A DNA stretch of 64,000 nt, from contig NZ_LJHV01000008.1 in NCBI RefSeq assembly GCF_001296025.1, positions 248,001-312,000 of the forward strand. The letters are read 5' to 3'. This document shows, in pieces, positions 42,171 to 51,314 of this stretch. This DNA is from Porphyrobacter sp. AAP60 (GTDB lineage Bacteria; Pseudomonadota; Alphaproteobacteria; Sphingomonadales; Sphingomonadaceae). Under the pieces are notes generated by a model. The model saw nothing but the letters and a program-made list of their open reading frames with translations. It was not told the origin of the DNA and searched no databases. Position 1 is the stretch's first letter. Each line of letters starts with the position of its first letter. A program made the position numbers and the translations under genes.

Positions 42171-43433
42171 TTATCCCGTTGTTGCCTTGGCAGCGTCTGC
42201 GCCCCGCAGGTGCCCGCCTTCGTTTCGGGTTAACAAAATATGGTAAACAGAAAGATAATCACGAGCATTGGCAGCCCAGTCGTGGCGGGCGCGGACATGG
42301 GCTTCGGCGCGGATCCGCATCGCATCCCAACCTTCACGATTCGCGAGCAGCCGGGCCAGCGCGGCGGCGCAGGCGGCGGGATCATCCGGCGCAAACAGCG
42401 TGCCGGTATCGCCATCGGTGATGAGTTCGCGGTGCCCGCCGACACTGGATGCGGCGACCAGCCGCCGCTGCGCCATCGCTTCCAGCGGTTTCAAGGGCGT
42501 GACCAGATCGGTCAGCCGCTGGCCCTTGCGCGGATAGGCAAGCACATCGACCAGCGAATAATAGCGTTCGACCTCGGTATGCGGCACGCGTCCGGTGAAA
42601 ATCACTGCCGCCGGATCAGGCAGGGCCTTCGCCGCAGCGCGCCAGCTTTCCGTCATCGGCCCTGCGCCTACCAGCAGCAGTCGCGCATCGGGGTGTGACT
42701 GGCGCAGCAAAGGCATGGCCGCAATCAGATCATCAACGCCTTCATAGGCATAGAAGCTGCCGATATAGCCGATAACAGGCGCGCCCGGAGCAATGCCGAG
42801 TGCCTGCGCCAACGCGTTGTCACGCGGCACCGGCTCGCCGAACATTTCGAGATCGACCCCGTTGCGCATGATCCCGATCTTGCCTTCAGGAATACCGCGC
42901 GCGGCCAGATCCTGTTTCAGACCTTCGCAGATAGCAAACAGCGCATCCGCCGATTTCGCCACCCGCGTTTCCAGCGCGCGGGTAAGGCGGTATTTGATGC
43001 TGCCTTCGGTGCCGGTCAGATTGCCGACCGCCGCATCTTCCCAGAAGGCGCGGATTTCATAGACAAACGGAATGCCGAGCGTGCGAGCCGCGCGTTGCGC
43101 TGCCGCGCCGCACAGGGCAGGCGAATGGGCGTGGATGATATCGGGCCGCCATTCCAGTGCCACCTTGCCGATTGCATCAGCCAGAGCAGCGATCTCACCG
43201 ATCTCGCGCAAAGCTGGCGGGCCCGAGGGCGTTCCCGGAGTGCGATGGAACATCAGCCCGTCGGCTTCCTCGGGCGAACCGTTCAGCGCCGCTTCGCAAT
43301 TGTGGCGCTGACCGGTAATTCCGCGCACTTCCAGCCCCAGCCCTTGCTGTGCCTTGAGAATCGCTCGGGTGCGGAAGGTGTAGCCGCTGTGGAGCGGCAG
43401 CGAATGATCGAGGACATGGAGCACGCGGGTCAT
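42171..43433 (-). CDS. Glycosyltransferase, exosortase-A (PEP-CTERM) system type
   Basis: A 420-residue GT-B glycosyltransferase of family-4 type. The acceptor side begins RVLHVLDHSLPLHSGYTFRT, a start typical of the exosortase-A-associated subgroup. The sugar-nucleotide side has VIGYIGSFYAYEGVDDLIAA and the E-x7-E-like TPLKPLEAMAQRRLVAASSVGG. It adds a sugar to a lipid-linked repeat or exopolysaccharide at the cytoplasmic membrane. It diverges from the 79-residue protein and O-ligase genes over 90 bases. Confidence 0.87.
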   Translation of the reverse strand: MTRVLHVLDHSLPLHSGYTFRTRAILKAQQGLGLEVRGITGQRHNCEAALNGSPEEADGLMFHRTPGTPSGPPALREIGEIAALADAIGKVALEWRPDIIHAHSPALCGAAAQRAARTLGIPFVYEIRAFWEDAAVGNLTGTEGSIKYRLTRALETRVAKSADALFAICEGLKQDLAARGIPEGKIGIMRNGVDLEMFGEPVPRDNALAQALGIAPGAPVIGYIGSFYAYEGVDDLIAAMPLLRQSHPDARLLLVGAGPMTESWRAAAKALPDPAAVIFTGRVPHTEVERYYSLVDVLAYPRKGQRLTDLVTPLKPLEAMAQRRLVAASSVGGHRELITDGDTGTLFAPDDPAACAAALARLLANREGWDAMRIRAEAHVRARHDWAANARDYLSVYHILLTRNEGGHLRGADAAKATTG

Positions 43434-43523
43434 GACAGGGTGCTTATCGCAAGCGTGCTTAACGCCGCGTCAACTGCATGGCGCTATCCTTGCGCATCCC
43501 GCCCGGCCCGGAGCCTTTGACCC

Positions 43524-43763
43524 ATGATCGATTATTTCGCGCTTGCCCTCGGCCATGGCCTGCTGGCCATTGCGCTGCTGCGGCTAGTGATGCGCGAAGG
43601 GCTGGACGAAGATCCGCTGATCGGCAGCATCAAATCCGAGACCGCCGAAAACCGCAAGGCGACCAGCATGGCGGGCCGCAATGCCGCGCGCCGCGCGCGC
43701 CAGTCAGGCGGGCATGACGATGGCGCTGAAGGCGCTGCGCCAGAAGGAGCCGGGCAAGGCTGA
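43524..43763 (+). CDS. Small membrane protein coupled to the O-ligase
   Basis: A 79-residue product: one N-terminal hydrophobic helix (YFALALGHGLLAIALLRLVM), then a charged, Gly/Ala-rich tail. No known family is recognised. Its TGA shares one base with the ATG of the O-ligase, so translation is coupled, which supports its being real. It may assist the ligase; this is inference. Confidence 0.65.
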   Translation: MIDYFALALGHGLLAIALLRLVMREGLDEDPLIGSIKSETAENRKATSMAGRNAARRARQSGGHDDGAEGAAPEGAGQG

Positions 43764-45145
43764 TGCTCGACCTCGTTTTCCTTGCTTTCATCGGATACGT
43801 GCTGGTGCTCGGCCTGCGCCGCCCGTTCCTGTGGGTGCTGCTGTATGTCTATATCGACATTCTTGCCCCTCAGCGGATTGGATATTCGCTGATCGCCAGC
43901 CTGCCGGTTTCGCTGATCGCCTTTGCCGCTGCCTTTGGCGGGTGGATCGCGCTCGACCGCAAATCGGGCGCACGCTTCACGGTGCGTCAGGGGATGATGC
44001 TGGCATTGCTGCTCTATTGCGGATGGACCACCGGTAACGCCGATTTCCCTCTGGATGCTGCGACCAAATGGGACTGGGTGTGGAAGGCGCTGCTGTTTGC
44101 GATTTTCCTGCCGCTGACGCTGACCACCCGCGCCCGGATCGAAGGGCTGGCGCTGGTGCTGCTGCTGTCGATCGCTACCATCGTAATCGGCACCGGGATG
44201 AAGACGGTGCTGGGCGGCGGGGGATATGAAAACCTCAAATTCTTCGTCAACGACAATAGCGGAATCTATGAAAGTTCAACCTTGGCGACAGTCGCCATCG
44301 GGTTGATCCCGATGCTGTGGTGGTTTGTGCGCCACGGCACGATCTTCCGCCCGCACTGGTTGGTCACGGGTTTCGCGGTGGCGCTGACCTTTGCGTGCCT
44401 GCTTGTACCGATCGGCACCGAAGCGCGCACCGGGCTGCTGTGCATCGCTGCGCTGGGCGCGCTGACGCTGCGTTACACCAAGCGGCGGTTTCTGTTCATC
44501 GCGGGGGCTGGACTGCTGGGCCTCGCGGCGCTGCCGTTCCTGCCGCAAAGCTATTACGAGCGCATGGCAACCATTGCCGCACCGGGTGGGGACGAGAGCG
44601 CCTCGACCCGGGTGGCGGTGTGGAAATGGACGCTCGATTACGTGGGTGAAAAACCGTTCGGCGGCGGGTTCGATGCCTATCGCGGCAACCGGTTTGCCTA
44701 TGTCATGCCGGTCAAGGAGGTGAACGGAAACACCACCAGCGTGGAATATCGCGAAGTGGTCGACAAGGGCCGGGCTTACCACTCGTCATTCTTTGAAATG
44801 CTGGGAGAGCAGGGCTGGCCCGGGCTGATCATCTGGGTGGCGCTGCACCTGTTGGGCTTGTGGCAGATGGAACGCGTCCAGCGCCGTTGGCGCGGCGAGG
44901 AGGACGAGGCGACCCGCTGGATCGCGCCCTTCGCGGCTGCGTTGCAGATGGGCGCGGTGGTCTATCTGGTCGGGGCGACCTTCCAGGGGATCGCCTATCA
45001 GCCGGTCATGCTGATGCTCGTCGGATTGCAGATTGCTTTGCACACCTATTGCCTGCGGATCGATTCGGCCCGCAGTTTGCTGGGGCGCAGCGAAGTGCGC
45101 AAGCAGGCCATCACAGGCAAGATCCGCGGTGCCGTAACGGCATAG
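43763..45145 (+). CDS. Putative O-glycosylation ligase, exosortase-A system (Wzy/O-ligase type)
   Basis: A 460-residue polytopic membrane protein with about twelve helices and the O-antigen-ligase-type periplasmic loop. Family landmarks are the early RPFLWVLLYVYIDILAP, the central GGGGYENLKFFVNDNSGIYE, and ESASTRVAVWKWTLDYVGEKPFGGGFDAY with the later AYHSSFFEMLGEQGWPG. This set is that of ligases that accompany exosortase A and its polysaccharide cluster. No exosortase or PEP-CTERM protein is within the window, so the rest of the locus lies elsewhere. Confidence 0.88.
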   Translation: MLDLVFLAFIGYVLVLGLRRPFLWVLLYVYIDILAPQRIGYSLIASLPVSLIAFAAAFGGWIALDRKSGARFTVRQGMMLALLLYCGWTTGNADFPLDAATKWDWVWKALLFAIFLPLTLTTRARIEGLALVLLLSIATIVIGTGMKTVLGGGGYENLKFFVNDNSGIYESSTLATVAIGLIPMLWWFVRHGTIFRPHWLVTGFAVALTFACLLVPIGTEARTGLLCIAALGALTLRYTKRRFLFIAGAGLLGLAALPFLPQSYYERMATIAAPGGDESASTRVAVWKWTLDYVGEKPFGGGFDAYRGNRFAYVMPVKEVNGNTTSVEYREVVDKGRAYHSSFFEMLGEQGWPGLIIWVALHLLGLWQMERVQRRWRGEEDEATRWIAPFAAALQMGAVVYLVGATFQGIAYQPVMLMLVGLQIALHTYCLRIDSARSLLGRSEVRKQAITGKIRGAVTA

Positions 45146-45258
45146 CGCCCCCTCCGTCAGAGACGTTGCGCTCCCTGTGATCATCCGCCATGAAGCCGGT
45201 CGATAGAGGCGCGGCGGACACGGGATTTCGCCTGCGCGATACAAGGAGGAGGAAGCCT

Positions 45259-45708
45259 ATGACCCCGCAGGAATTGGCCGCCAAGGTTGGCGAAACCATC
45301 GGCACCAGCGAATGGGCCGAGATGAGCCAGGAACGCATCAACCAGTTTGCCGAAGCAACCGGTGACCACCAGTTCATCCACGTGAACGAAGAGATGGCGA
45401 AGATGACCCCGTTCGGCGGCACCATCGCCCACGGCTTCCTGACCTTGTCGATGATCCCCTATCTTGGCGCCCAAGGCGGCGCGCCGCGCATTGATGGCGT
45501 AAAAATGGGCGTCAACTACGGCGGTAACAAGACCCGCTTCATCGCTCCGGTCCGCGCCGGCAAGCGCATCCGTGGCCACTGGAAGCTCACCGAAATGGTC
45601 GAAAAGCGCCCCGGCCAGTGGCAGCAGACCTGCGAGATCACTATCGAAATCGAAGGTGAGGAAAAGCCCGCCCTGATGTGCGAGTGGATCACGCAGTACT
45701 TCGTGTGA
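45259..45708 (+). CDS. MaoC-like (NodN-type) dehydratase
   Basis: A 149-residue single hot-dog protein. The hydratase-2 motif is [11 protein letters not shown] followed by [13 protein letters not shown], with the catalytic Asp and His in place. It hydrates or dehydrates enoyl-CoA esters, giving the R-3-hydroxy form. The ATG at 45259 has a strong AGGAGG. It is followed after 70 bases by a thiolase, so the two may serve one acyl-CoA pathway. Confidence 0.9.
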   Translation: MTPQELAAKVGETIGTSEWAEMSQERINQFAEATGDHQFIHVNEEMAKMTPFGGTIAHGFLTLSMIPYLGAQGGAPRIDGVKMGVNYGGNKTRFIAPVRAGKRIRGHWKLTEMVEKRPGQWQQTCEITIEIEGEEKPALMCEWITQYFV

Positions 45709-45778
45709 GCTCCCCTTTTCGCCGCCCTGGCACGTGTCGGGGCGGCGGCTGACAAACGACAACAAGGATACCCTAATC

Positions 45779-46960
45779 ATGGCACGTGAAGCCGTAATCG
45801 TTTCCACCGCCCGCACGCCGATTGGCCGTGCTTACAAGGGCGCTTTCAACGCCACTCCCGGTGCCACCCTCGGCGCGCTTTCCCTCACCCCGGCCATCGA
45901 ACGCGCCGGGATCGAAACGGGCGCGATTGATGATGTGGTGTGGGGCGCTGTGCTCACGCAGGGCACGCAGGCCGGCAACATCGCCCGCCAGGTCGCGCTG
46001 CGCGCCGGTTGCCCGGTGGGCGTATCGGGCCAGACCATTGACCGCCAATGCTCATCCGGCCTGATGGCGATTTCGACCGCGGCCAAGCAGATCATCGTCG
46101 ACAACATGGATATCGTCGTCGGCGGCGGTCAGGATTCGATCTCCATGGTGCAGACGCCGGAGATGCGCGTGTCGATGGACAAGTCGCTGCTCGCCATGCA
46201 CGGCAATGTCTACATGCCGATGCTGCAAACCGCCGAAACGGTGGCCAAGCGTTACAACATCAGCCGCGAAGTGCAGGATGAATACGCCTACCAGTCGCAG
46301 ATGCGCACTGCTGCCGCCCAGCAGGCCGGCAAGTTCGACGACGAAATCGTCCCCGTCACCACCACCATGAACGTGATGGACAAGGAAACGAAGGAAGTCA
46401 GCCAGCGCGAATTCACCCTGACCAAGGATGAAGGCAACCGCCCCGAAACCACCCTGGAAGGCCTCCAGAGCCTGAACCCCGTCATGGGCCCGGGCATGGT
46501 CATCACTGCAGGCAATGCCTCGCAGCTTTCGGACGGTTCCTCGGCAAGCGTGCTGATGGAAGCCAAGCTGGCCGAACAGAAGGGCCTCCAGCCGCTTGGC
46601 CGCTATGTCGGCATGGCGGTTGCCGGCACCGAGCCTGACGAGATGGGCATCGGCCCGGTCTTCGCGATCCCCAAGCTGCTCAAGCAGACCGGCCTCAAGA
46701 TGGATGACATCGGGCTATGGGAGCTGAACGAGGCATTTGCGGTGCAGGTGCTCTACTGCCGCGATAAGCTCGGGATCGATAACGACATCCTCAACGTCAA
46801 CGGCGGCTCGATCTCGATCGGCCACCCCTACGGCATGACCGGCGCCCGCTGCACCGGCCACGCGCTGATCGAAGGCAAGCGCCGCGGCGCCAAGTACGTG
46901 GTCGTCACCATGTGCGTTGGTGGCGGAATGGGGGCAGCTGGTCTCTTCGAGGTCTACTAA
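45779..46960 (+). CDS. Acetyl-CoA acyltransferase (thiolase)
   Basis: A 393-residue thiolase. The acylated cysteine is in [11 protein letters not shown] (about residue 90). The second active-site set is [16 protein letters not shown] and [13 protein letters not shown] near the C-terminus. It cleaves 3-ketoacyl-CoA or condenses acetyl-CoA. The ATG at 45779 has AAGGAT; longer open frame upstream is ignored. It is the middle gene of MaoC-thiolase-flavoprotein, all rightward. Confidence 0.95.
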   Translation: MAREAVIVSTARTPIGRAYKGAFNATPGATLGALSLTPAIERAGIETGAIDDVVWGAVLTQGTQAGNIARQVALRAGCPVGVSGQTIDRQCSSGLMAISTAAKQIIVDNMDIVVGGGQDSISMVQTPEMRVSMDKSLLAMHGNVYMPMLQTAETVAKRYNISREVQDEYAYQSQMRTAAAQQAGKFDDEIVPVTTTMNVMDKETKEVSQREFTLTKDEGNRPETTLEGLQSLNPVMGPGMVITAGNASQLSDGSSASVLMEAKLAEQKGLQPLGRYVGMAVAGTEPDEMGIGPVFAIPKLLKQTGLKMDDIGLWELNEAFAVQVLYCRDKLGIDNDILNVNGGSISIGHPYGMTGARCTGHALIEGKRRGAKYVVVTMCVGGGMGAAGLFEVY

Positions 46961-47022
46961 TACGGAACTTTCTGCCCGCCCGGTGTCTTGCGCCTCCCGA
47001 TCACAAGAAATGGGAGACGACC

Positions 47023-47541
47023 ATGACGAACGAAGCGGAAATGCGGACGAAGTTCTGGGAAGCAGTGAAAAGCGACATGACCATGTTCCTCGGCATTGTC
47101 GGCGAGGAAGATGGTCATGCGCGCCCCATGACTGCGCAGCTTGACGAAAATCTTTACAAACGCGGCGAGTACCACGGTCCCGTGTGGTTCTTCACCTCGA
47201 CTGACAACGCGCTCTACCAGATGATCCAGCAGGGCGAACTTGCCGGCCAGGGCAAGCGTGCCAATGCGCATTTCGTATCCAAGGGGCATGATCTGTGGGC
47301 GGCGATCCACGGTTCGCTGACCACGACGCGCGACCGGGCTGTGATCGACAAGCTCTGGAACCGCTTCGTGGCCGCATGGTATGAAGGCAAAGACGATCCG
47401 AAGATCGCTCTGATCCGGCTTGATGCCGAGCTTGCGCATGTGTGGATCGACGCGTCATCGGTGGTTGCGGGAATGAAGATGCTGCTGGGGATCGATCCCA
47501 AGGAAGATTACAAGGACAAGGTCGCCGAAGTGCAGCTTTGA
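47023..47541 (+). CDS. Pyridoxamine 5'-phosphate oxidase-like flavin protein (general stress protein 26 type)
   Basis: A 172-residue split-barrel protein. ARPMTAQLDE and GPVWFFTSTDNALYQ match the FMN-binding strands of the Pyridox_ox_2 group, and FVSKGHDLWAAIHGSLTTTRD follows. Such proteins bind FMN, FAD or F420-like cofactors; their substrate is usually unknown. The ATG at 47023 has GGGAG upstream. A 16-base-pair terminator lies just after the gene. Confidence 0.85.
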   Translation: MTNEAEMRTKFWEAVKSDMTMFLGIVGEEDGHARPMTAQLDENLYKRGEYHGPVWFFTSTDNALYQMIQQGELAGQGKRANAHFVSKGHDLWAAIHGSLTTTRDRAVIDKLWNRFVAAWYEGKDDPKIALIRLDAELAHVWIDASSVVAGMKMLLGIDPKEDYKDKVAEVQL

Positions 47542-47561
47542 TCCAGCGATAACGCGTACAC

Positions 47562-47598
47562 GCAAACGGCGCGGGAGCTTGCCTCCCGCGCCGTTTGC
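47562..47598. terminator. Strong bidirectional terminator
   Basis: A perfect 16-base stem (47562-47577 with 47583-47598; arm GCAAACGGCGCGGGAG) and a five-base loop lie between two convergent transcription units. TTGTCT follows on the plus strand and TGTACG on the minus strand. It probably ends both the flavoprotein message and the long leftward operon. Confidence 0.85.
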
Positions 47599-47618
47599 TT
47601 GTCTGGCGTGCAGGGCAT

Positions 47619-48521
47619 TCAGCCGACAGCGCGGTCGGCTTTGTCCTTGTCGTTGGTGCCCTTGATCATGGCGCGCATCTGATCCCATTCGGCATCGCCC
47701 AGCGCGTGGAGCATCGGATAGAAGGTGCCGCCATTGGCCTGGAAACCCGCCCCGTCGATGGCGATGGTCTGGCCGTTCACATATTCCGCCCCCGACCCCA
47801 TCAGGAACACCGCGAGGTTGGCCAGTTCGTGCATCTCGCCTGCGCGGCCCATCGGGTTGAGGTCGTTCTTGGAGTTGCCACCCTGCCCGCCCGGCGAAAG
47901 GCGCGAGCTCATCCCCTTGGTCGGGAAAAGGCCCGGAGCAATGGCGTTGAAGCGCAGGCCATAGCGGCCCCATTCGGTCGCAAGGCTCTGGGTCATCGCG
48001 TTGATCGCGGTCTTTGACATGGCAGACGGCACCACAAAGGCGCTGCCTGACCAGACCCAGGTGGTCAGGATCGAGAGGAAGCTGGCCTTTTTCTTCTCCG
48101 CAATCAACCGCTTACCGATGTCGAGCGTTACGTAAAACGTGCCGCGCATCACGATGTCTGCGATGGCATTGAACCCGTTCACCGAAAGATCCTCGGTGCG
48201 GCTGATGAAGTTGCCCGCTGCATTGTTGACCACGCCGGTCAGCGCGCCGCCATCGGCCCAGATGCTATCCACCATCGCATGGATCGCATCCGCATCGCGG
48301 ATGTCGCAGGCGTGGCCGACAATCTTGCCACCGTGGAGTGCGGCGAGTTCCGCAGCCGTCTCATCCAGCTTCACCTGTCGCCGCCCGCAGATGTAAACGG
48401 TCGCGCCCAGCTTCAGGAACGCTTCGGCCATTTCGCGGCCCAATCCGGTGCCGCCGCCGGTGACGAGAATGCGCTCGCCCGTCATCAAGCCTTCGCGGAA
48501 CATCAGCTTCGATACGTCCAT
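47619..48521 (-). CDS. Short-chain dehydrogenase, dienoyl-CoA reductase-like
   Basis: A 300-residue SDR. NAD(P) loop VTGGGTGLG with ICGRR after beta-2 (arginines favour NADP). VVNNAAGNF replaces the usual NNAG. SILTTWVWSGSAF, then PSAMSKTAI, gives no canonical Tyr in YxxxK (the position reads S-x-x-x-K), as in 2,4-dienoyl-CoA reductases. It is the last gene of an eight-gene leftward operon and starts 13 bases after the acyl-CoA dehydrogenase stop. Confidence 0.87.
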   Translation of the reverse strand: MDVSKLMFREGLMTGERILVTGGGTGLGREMAEAFLKLGATVYICGRRQVKLDETAAELAALHGGKIVGHACDIRDADAIHAMVDSIWADGGALTGVVNNAAGNFISRTEDLSVNGFNAIADIVMRGTFYVTLDIGKRLIAEKKKASFLSILTTWVWSGSAFVVPSAMSKTAINAMTQSLATEWGRYGLRFNAIAPGLFPTKGMSSRLSPGGQGGNSKNDLNPMGRAGEMHELANLAVFLMGSGAEYVNGQTIAIDGAGFQANGGTFYPMLHALGDAEWDQMRAMIKGTNDKDKADRAVG

Positions 48522-48534
48522 GAGTCGTGTCCTC

Positions 48535-49743
48535 TCAGAGACCGAGCACGGTCTTGGCGATGATGTTTTTTTGCACCTCGTCCGATCCGCCGAAGATCGT
48601 CGCGGCGCGGTTGTTGAGATAGCGGCCCATCGCAGTCTGGGCATATTCGCTGCCGACCGGTTCGGGCGCTTCATTGCCGTAAAGCGGGCGTTCCAGCGGT
48701 AATTGCAGCGCGTCCGGCCCCAGCAGTTCCAGCCGCAGCACATCGACCTGTTGGCCGATATTCGAACCCAGTAGCTTGACCAGCGAGGTCTGCGGCCCCG
48801 GCGCGCGGCCCTTGGCCAATTCCGCGAGGATGCGCAGTTCGGTGACCTCAAGCGCCTCGGCTTCAAGCCGCACGCGGGCTAGCCGGTCACGGAAACGCGG
48901 ATCGTGCGCAATCGCGCCGTTGACGCCCGAAGGCTGGGTTTGCGCCAGCGCTTCCAGCCGCCCGATACTCTGGAGCAGGCGGGGGGCATAGCATGATCCG
49001 CCGCGTTCGTTCTCCAGCAGGAACTTGGCGATGGTCCAGCCCGCGCCTTCGGTGCCGATCAGGTTTTCGGCAGGCGTTCGCGCGTCGGTGAAGAATACCG
49101 CGTTGACCTCGTGATCGCCCGACATCGAATGGATCGGCGTGACGCTGACGCCCGGCTGATCCATTGGCACCAGCAGAAAGCTGATCCCGGCCTGCTTTTT
49201 CACCGTGGCATCAGTGCGCACCAGCGCAAAAATCCAGTTGGCGTGGTGGGCGTGGGTGGTCCAGATCTTCGATCCGTTGATGACATATTCGTCGCCATCA
49301 AGCCGGGCTGACGTTTTCAGCGAAGCAAGGTCGGAACCGCTGCCGGGCTCGGAGTAACCCTGACACCAGTAATCCTCGCCCGCCAGAATGCGCGGCAGGA
49401 ACCGCGCCTTTTGTTCGGGCGTGCCGAACGCGCAGATGACCGGGCCGACAAGCCGCAGACCGAGGATTGCGAGCGCAGGCGCGCCCGCCAGCGCGCATTC
49501 CTTTTCAAAGATGAACTTTTGCGTTGGTGTCCAGCCTGTGCCGCCATCGGCCTTGGGCCAGTGCGGCGCGACCCAACCTTTGGCATAGAGGATGCGGTGC
49601 CATTCCATCCCGATATCGGGCTCGACAAACACGCCCGGCGTACGGCGCGCGCCATCGCGCAGCCGCTCGGGCAGATTGTCATGCAAGAAGGCGCGCACTT
49701 CTTCGCGGAAGGCGATGTCCTCAGGCGAAAACTCCATGTCCAT
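48535..49743 (-). CDS. Acyl-CoA dehydrogenase
   Basis: A 402-residue flavoenzyme. FAD/substrate loops are CQGYSEPGSGSDLASLKTSA and YVINGSKIWTTHAHHANW, and a C-terminal region FGGSDEVQKNIIAKTVLGL ends it. The early EFSPEDIAFREEVRAFL is typical. It belongs to the subgroup seen with steroid and terpenoid acid degradation, where subunits may work as heteromers with a second dehydrogenase; the one at 52933 could be its partner, which is inference. Confidence 0.92.
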   Translation of the reverse strand: MDMEFSPEDIAFREEVRAFLHDNLPERLRDGARRTPGVFVEPDIGMEWHRILYAKGWVAPHWPKADGGTGWTPTQKFIFEKECALAGAPALAILGLRLVGPVICAFGTPEQKARFLPRILAGEDYWCQGYSEPGSGSDLASLKTSARLDGDEYVINGSKIWTTHAHHANWIFALVRTDATVKKQAGISFLLVPMDQPGVSVTPIHSMSGDHEVNAVFFTDARTPAENLIGTEGAGWTIAKFLLENERGGSCYAPRLLQSIGRLEALAQTQPSGVNGAIAHDPRFRDRLARVRLEAEALEVTELRILAELAKGRAPGPQTSLVKLLGSNIGQQVDVLRLELLGPDALQLPLERPLYGNEAPEPVGSEYAQTAMGRYLNNRAATIFGGSDEVQKNIIAKTVLGL

Positions 49744-49768
49744 GTCAATCGGATCCCGTTTGTCGCAA

Positions 49769-50524
49769 TCAGTTCCCGTCTCTCATGGCCCAGCGGATCG
49801 TGCGCCGCAGCAGGTCATAATAGACATCGTAATTCCAGGCGCACATTTCCTTGTGCGGGTAGAAATCGGCCATGCCGGGCAGATCATAATGCCCGCGGCA
49901 ATGGCCCAGCGCATTGTAAACGATCTGCCCGGCGCCGATATCCCTCGTATAGAGGACAGGTACGGTTGTCGGCCCCCACTGGCTTTGCGTGAAGCCGGTC
50001 GCCTCGCCTTCGAATGTCGTCTGCATCAGGGTTTCGATCGGCGCGGTGGTCTTGGAGAGGTAAAGCTCGTCCACCACCTCGAAATCTTCGATGCCTTGGG
50101 TCAGTTCATGGTCCTTGTTCACCACCTCGACCGGGAACTTGCCAATCGGCGGGTGCGCCACGAACTGCGTGCCGAGCATTTCCATCACGTCCGGACGATC
50201 ATCTGGCGCATCGACCAGACCATCTGCGGTGAAGACGAGGATCGAATTGGTGCCATGCAGCGCCATCCACTTGCCGCCTTTTTCCATCCACGCCTTGATC
50301 TGCGCGGCCTGCTCGGGCGTCGGCATCAGATCACAGGTATATGTGATCAGGAAGCGGCACTGATCGAGCCGTTCCAGCCCCGAATAATCCGCTGCCACGG
50401 TGGTGCGGATATGCGGGTGTTCTGCCAGCAGTTTGAGGATCTCGATCCGCGGAAAGTCGATGTCGTGATATTTGCCCGCAGCGATGAAATGCGCGTCGAT
50501 ACGGGTGGCGGGTTGCTCTGCCAT
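49769..50524 (-). CDS. ThuA-like domain protein
   Basis: A 251-residue protein with a class-I-glutamine-amidotransferase-like fold of the ThuA family. DLMPTPEQAAQIKAWMEKGG, then WMALHGTNS, and DHELTQGIEDFEVVDELY match it, with VPVLYTRDIGAGQIVYNALGH. No cysteine nucleophile is evident. ThuA proteins were first tied to trehalose/disaccharide utilisation, but the activity is unproven. Here it sits inside an acyl-CoA/P450 operon, one base after the SDR stop with GGAGC overlapping it. Confidence 0.86.
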   Translation of the reverse strand: MAEQPATRIDAHFIAAGKYHDIDFPRIEILKLLAEHPHIRTTVAADYSGLERLDQCRFLITYTCDLMPTPEQAAQIKAWMEKGGKWMALHGTNSILVFTADGLVDAPDDRPDVMEMLGTQFVAHPPIGKFPVEVVNKDHELTQGIEDFEVVDELYLSKTTAPIETLMQTTFEGEATGFTQSQWGPTTVPVLYTRDIGAGQIVYNALGHCRGHYDLPGMADFYPHKEMCAWNYDVYYDLLRRTIRWAMRDGN

Positions 50525-50525
50525 G

Positions 50526-51314
50526 TCAGCTCCTGATGCTTCCGCCGCCATCGACGGTGAAATCGCAGCCCGTGGTAAAGCTGGCCTCGTCGCTGGCGAG
50601 GAACACCACCGCGCGGGCAACTTCCTCGGGCTCGCCGATGCGGTTCATCGGGTGGGTGGCGGCGAAGTTGGTCTCGATATTCTCCGGCGTATCGGCGCCT
50701 GAGAACTTGTAGCGGTTATACATCGGCGTGCGGATTGCGCCGGGGTGCACAATGTTGGCGCGGATCGGCAGGCCGCGTTCGGCCAGATCGAGCGCAACGC
50801 TTTGTGTAAGCCCTCGCAGGCCGGTTTTGGATGCAGAATAGGCTGCGACGAACGAAGCGGGGCGCATCGCGATCATCGATCCGATGTTGACGATGGCGCA
50901 GGCCTCTCCGCTCGCCTCCATCGCCGGGATCGCGGCGCGCATTCCGTAGAACGGCCCGTGCAGGTTTATGTCGATGGTGCGATGCCACACGTCGAGCGTC
51001 CCGTCGGGCACGTTGCCGGGTTCGGAAATACCCGCGATGTTGCACAGCACGGTCAGCTTACCGAAGCGTGCTTGTGTGGCCGCCACAGCGGCTTCCCATT
51101 GGCTGAGTTCGCGCACATCAAGCGGGCAGGCCGCCGCGTGGTCACCCAGTTCAGCGGCGAGCGCTTGTGCTTTTTCCAGCTGCACATCGCCCAGCATCAC
51201 GCTGCCGCCTTCGGCGATGATCAAGCGCGCGACCGCAGCGCCGATCCCCTCGGCCCCGCCCGAAGCCAGCGCGACCTTGCCCTGCATACGCCCCATGTTT
51301 TCCGTCCGGGTCAT
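50526..51314 (-). CDS. Short-chain dehydrogenase/reductase
   Basis: A 262-residue classical SDR. SGGAEGIG cofactor loop (Ser in place of the usual Thr), LGDVQ acidic residue for NAD, CNIAGISE, INIGSMIA-type serine (VNIGSMIAM) and YSASKTG as YxxxK. It overlaps the thiolase stop by four bases (ATGA), so the two are co-translated. It may act as a 3-hydroxyacyl-CoA or alcohol dehydrogenase feeding that thiolase; the substrate is inferred from context. Confidence 0.9.
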   Translation of the reverse strand: MTRTENMGRMQGKVALASGGAEGIGAAVARLIIAEGGSVMLGDVQLEKAQALAAELGDHAAACPLDVRELSQWEAAVAATQARFGKLTVLCNIAGISEPGNVPDGTLDVWHRTIDINLHGPFYGMRAAIPAMEASGEACAIVNIGSMIAMRPASFVAAYSASKTGLRGLTQSVALDLAERGLPIRANIVHPGAIRTPMYNRYKFSGADTPENIETNFAATHPMNRIGEPEEVARAVVFLASDEASFTTGCDFTVDGGGSIRS

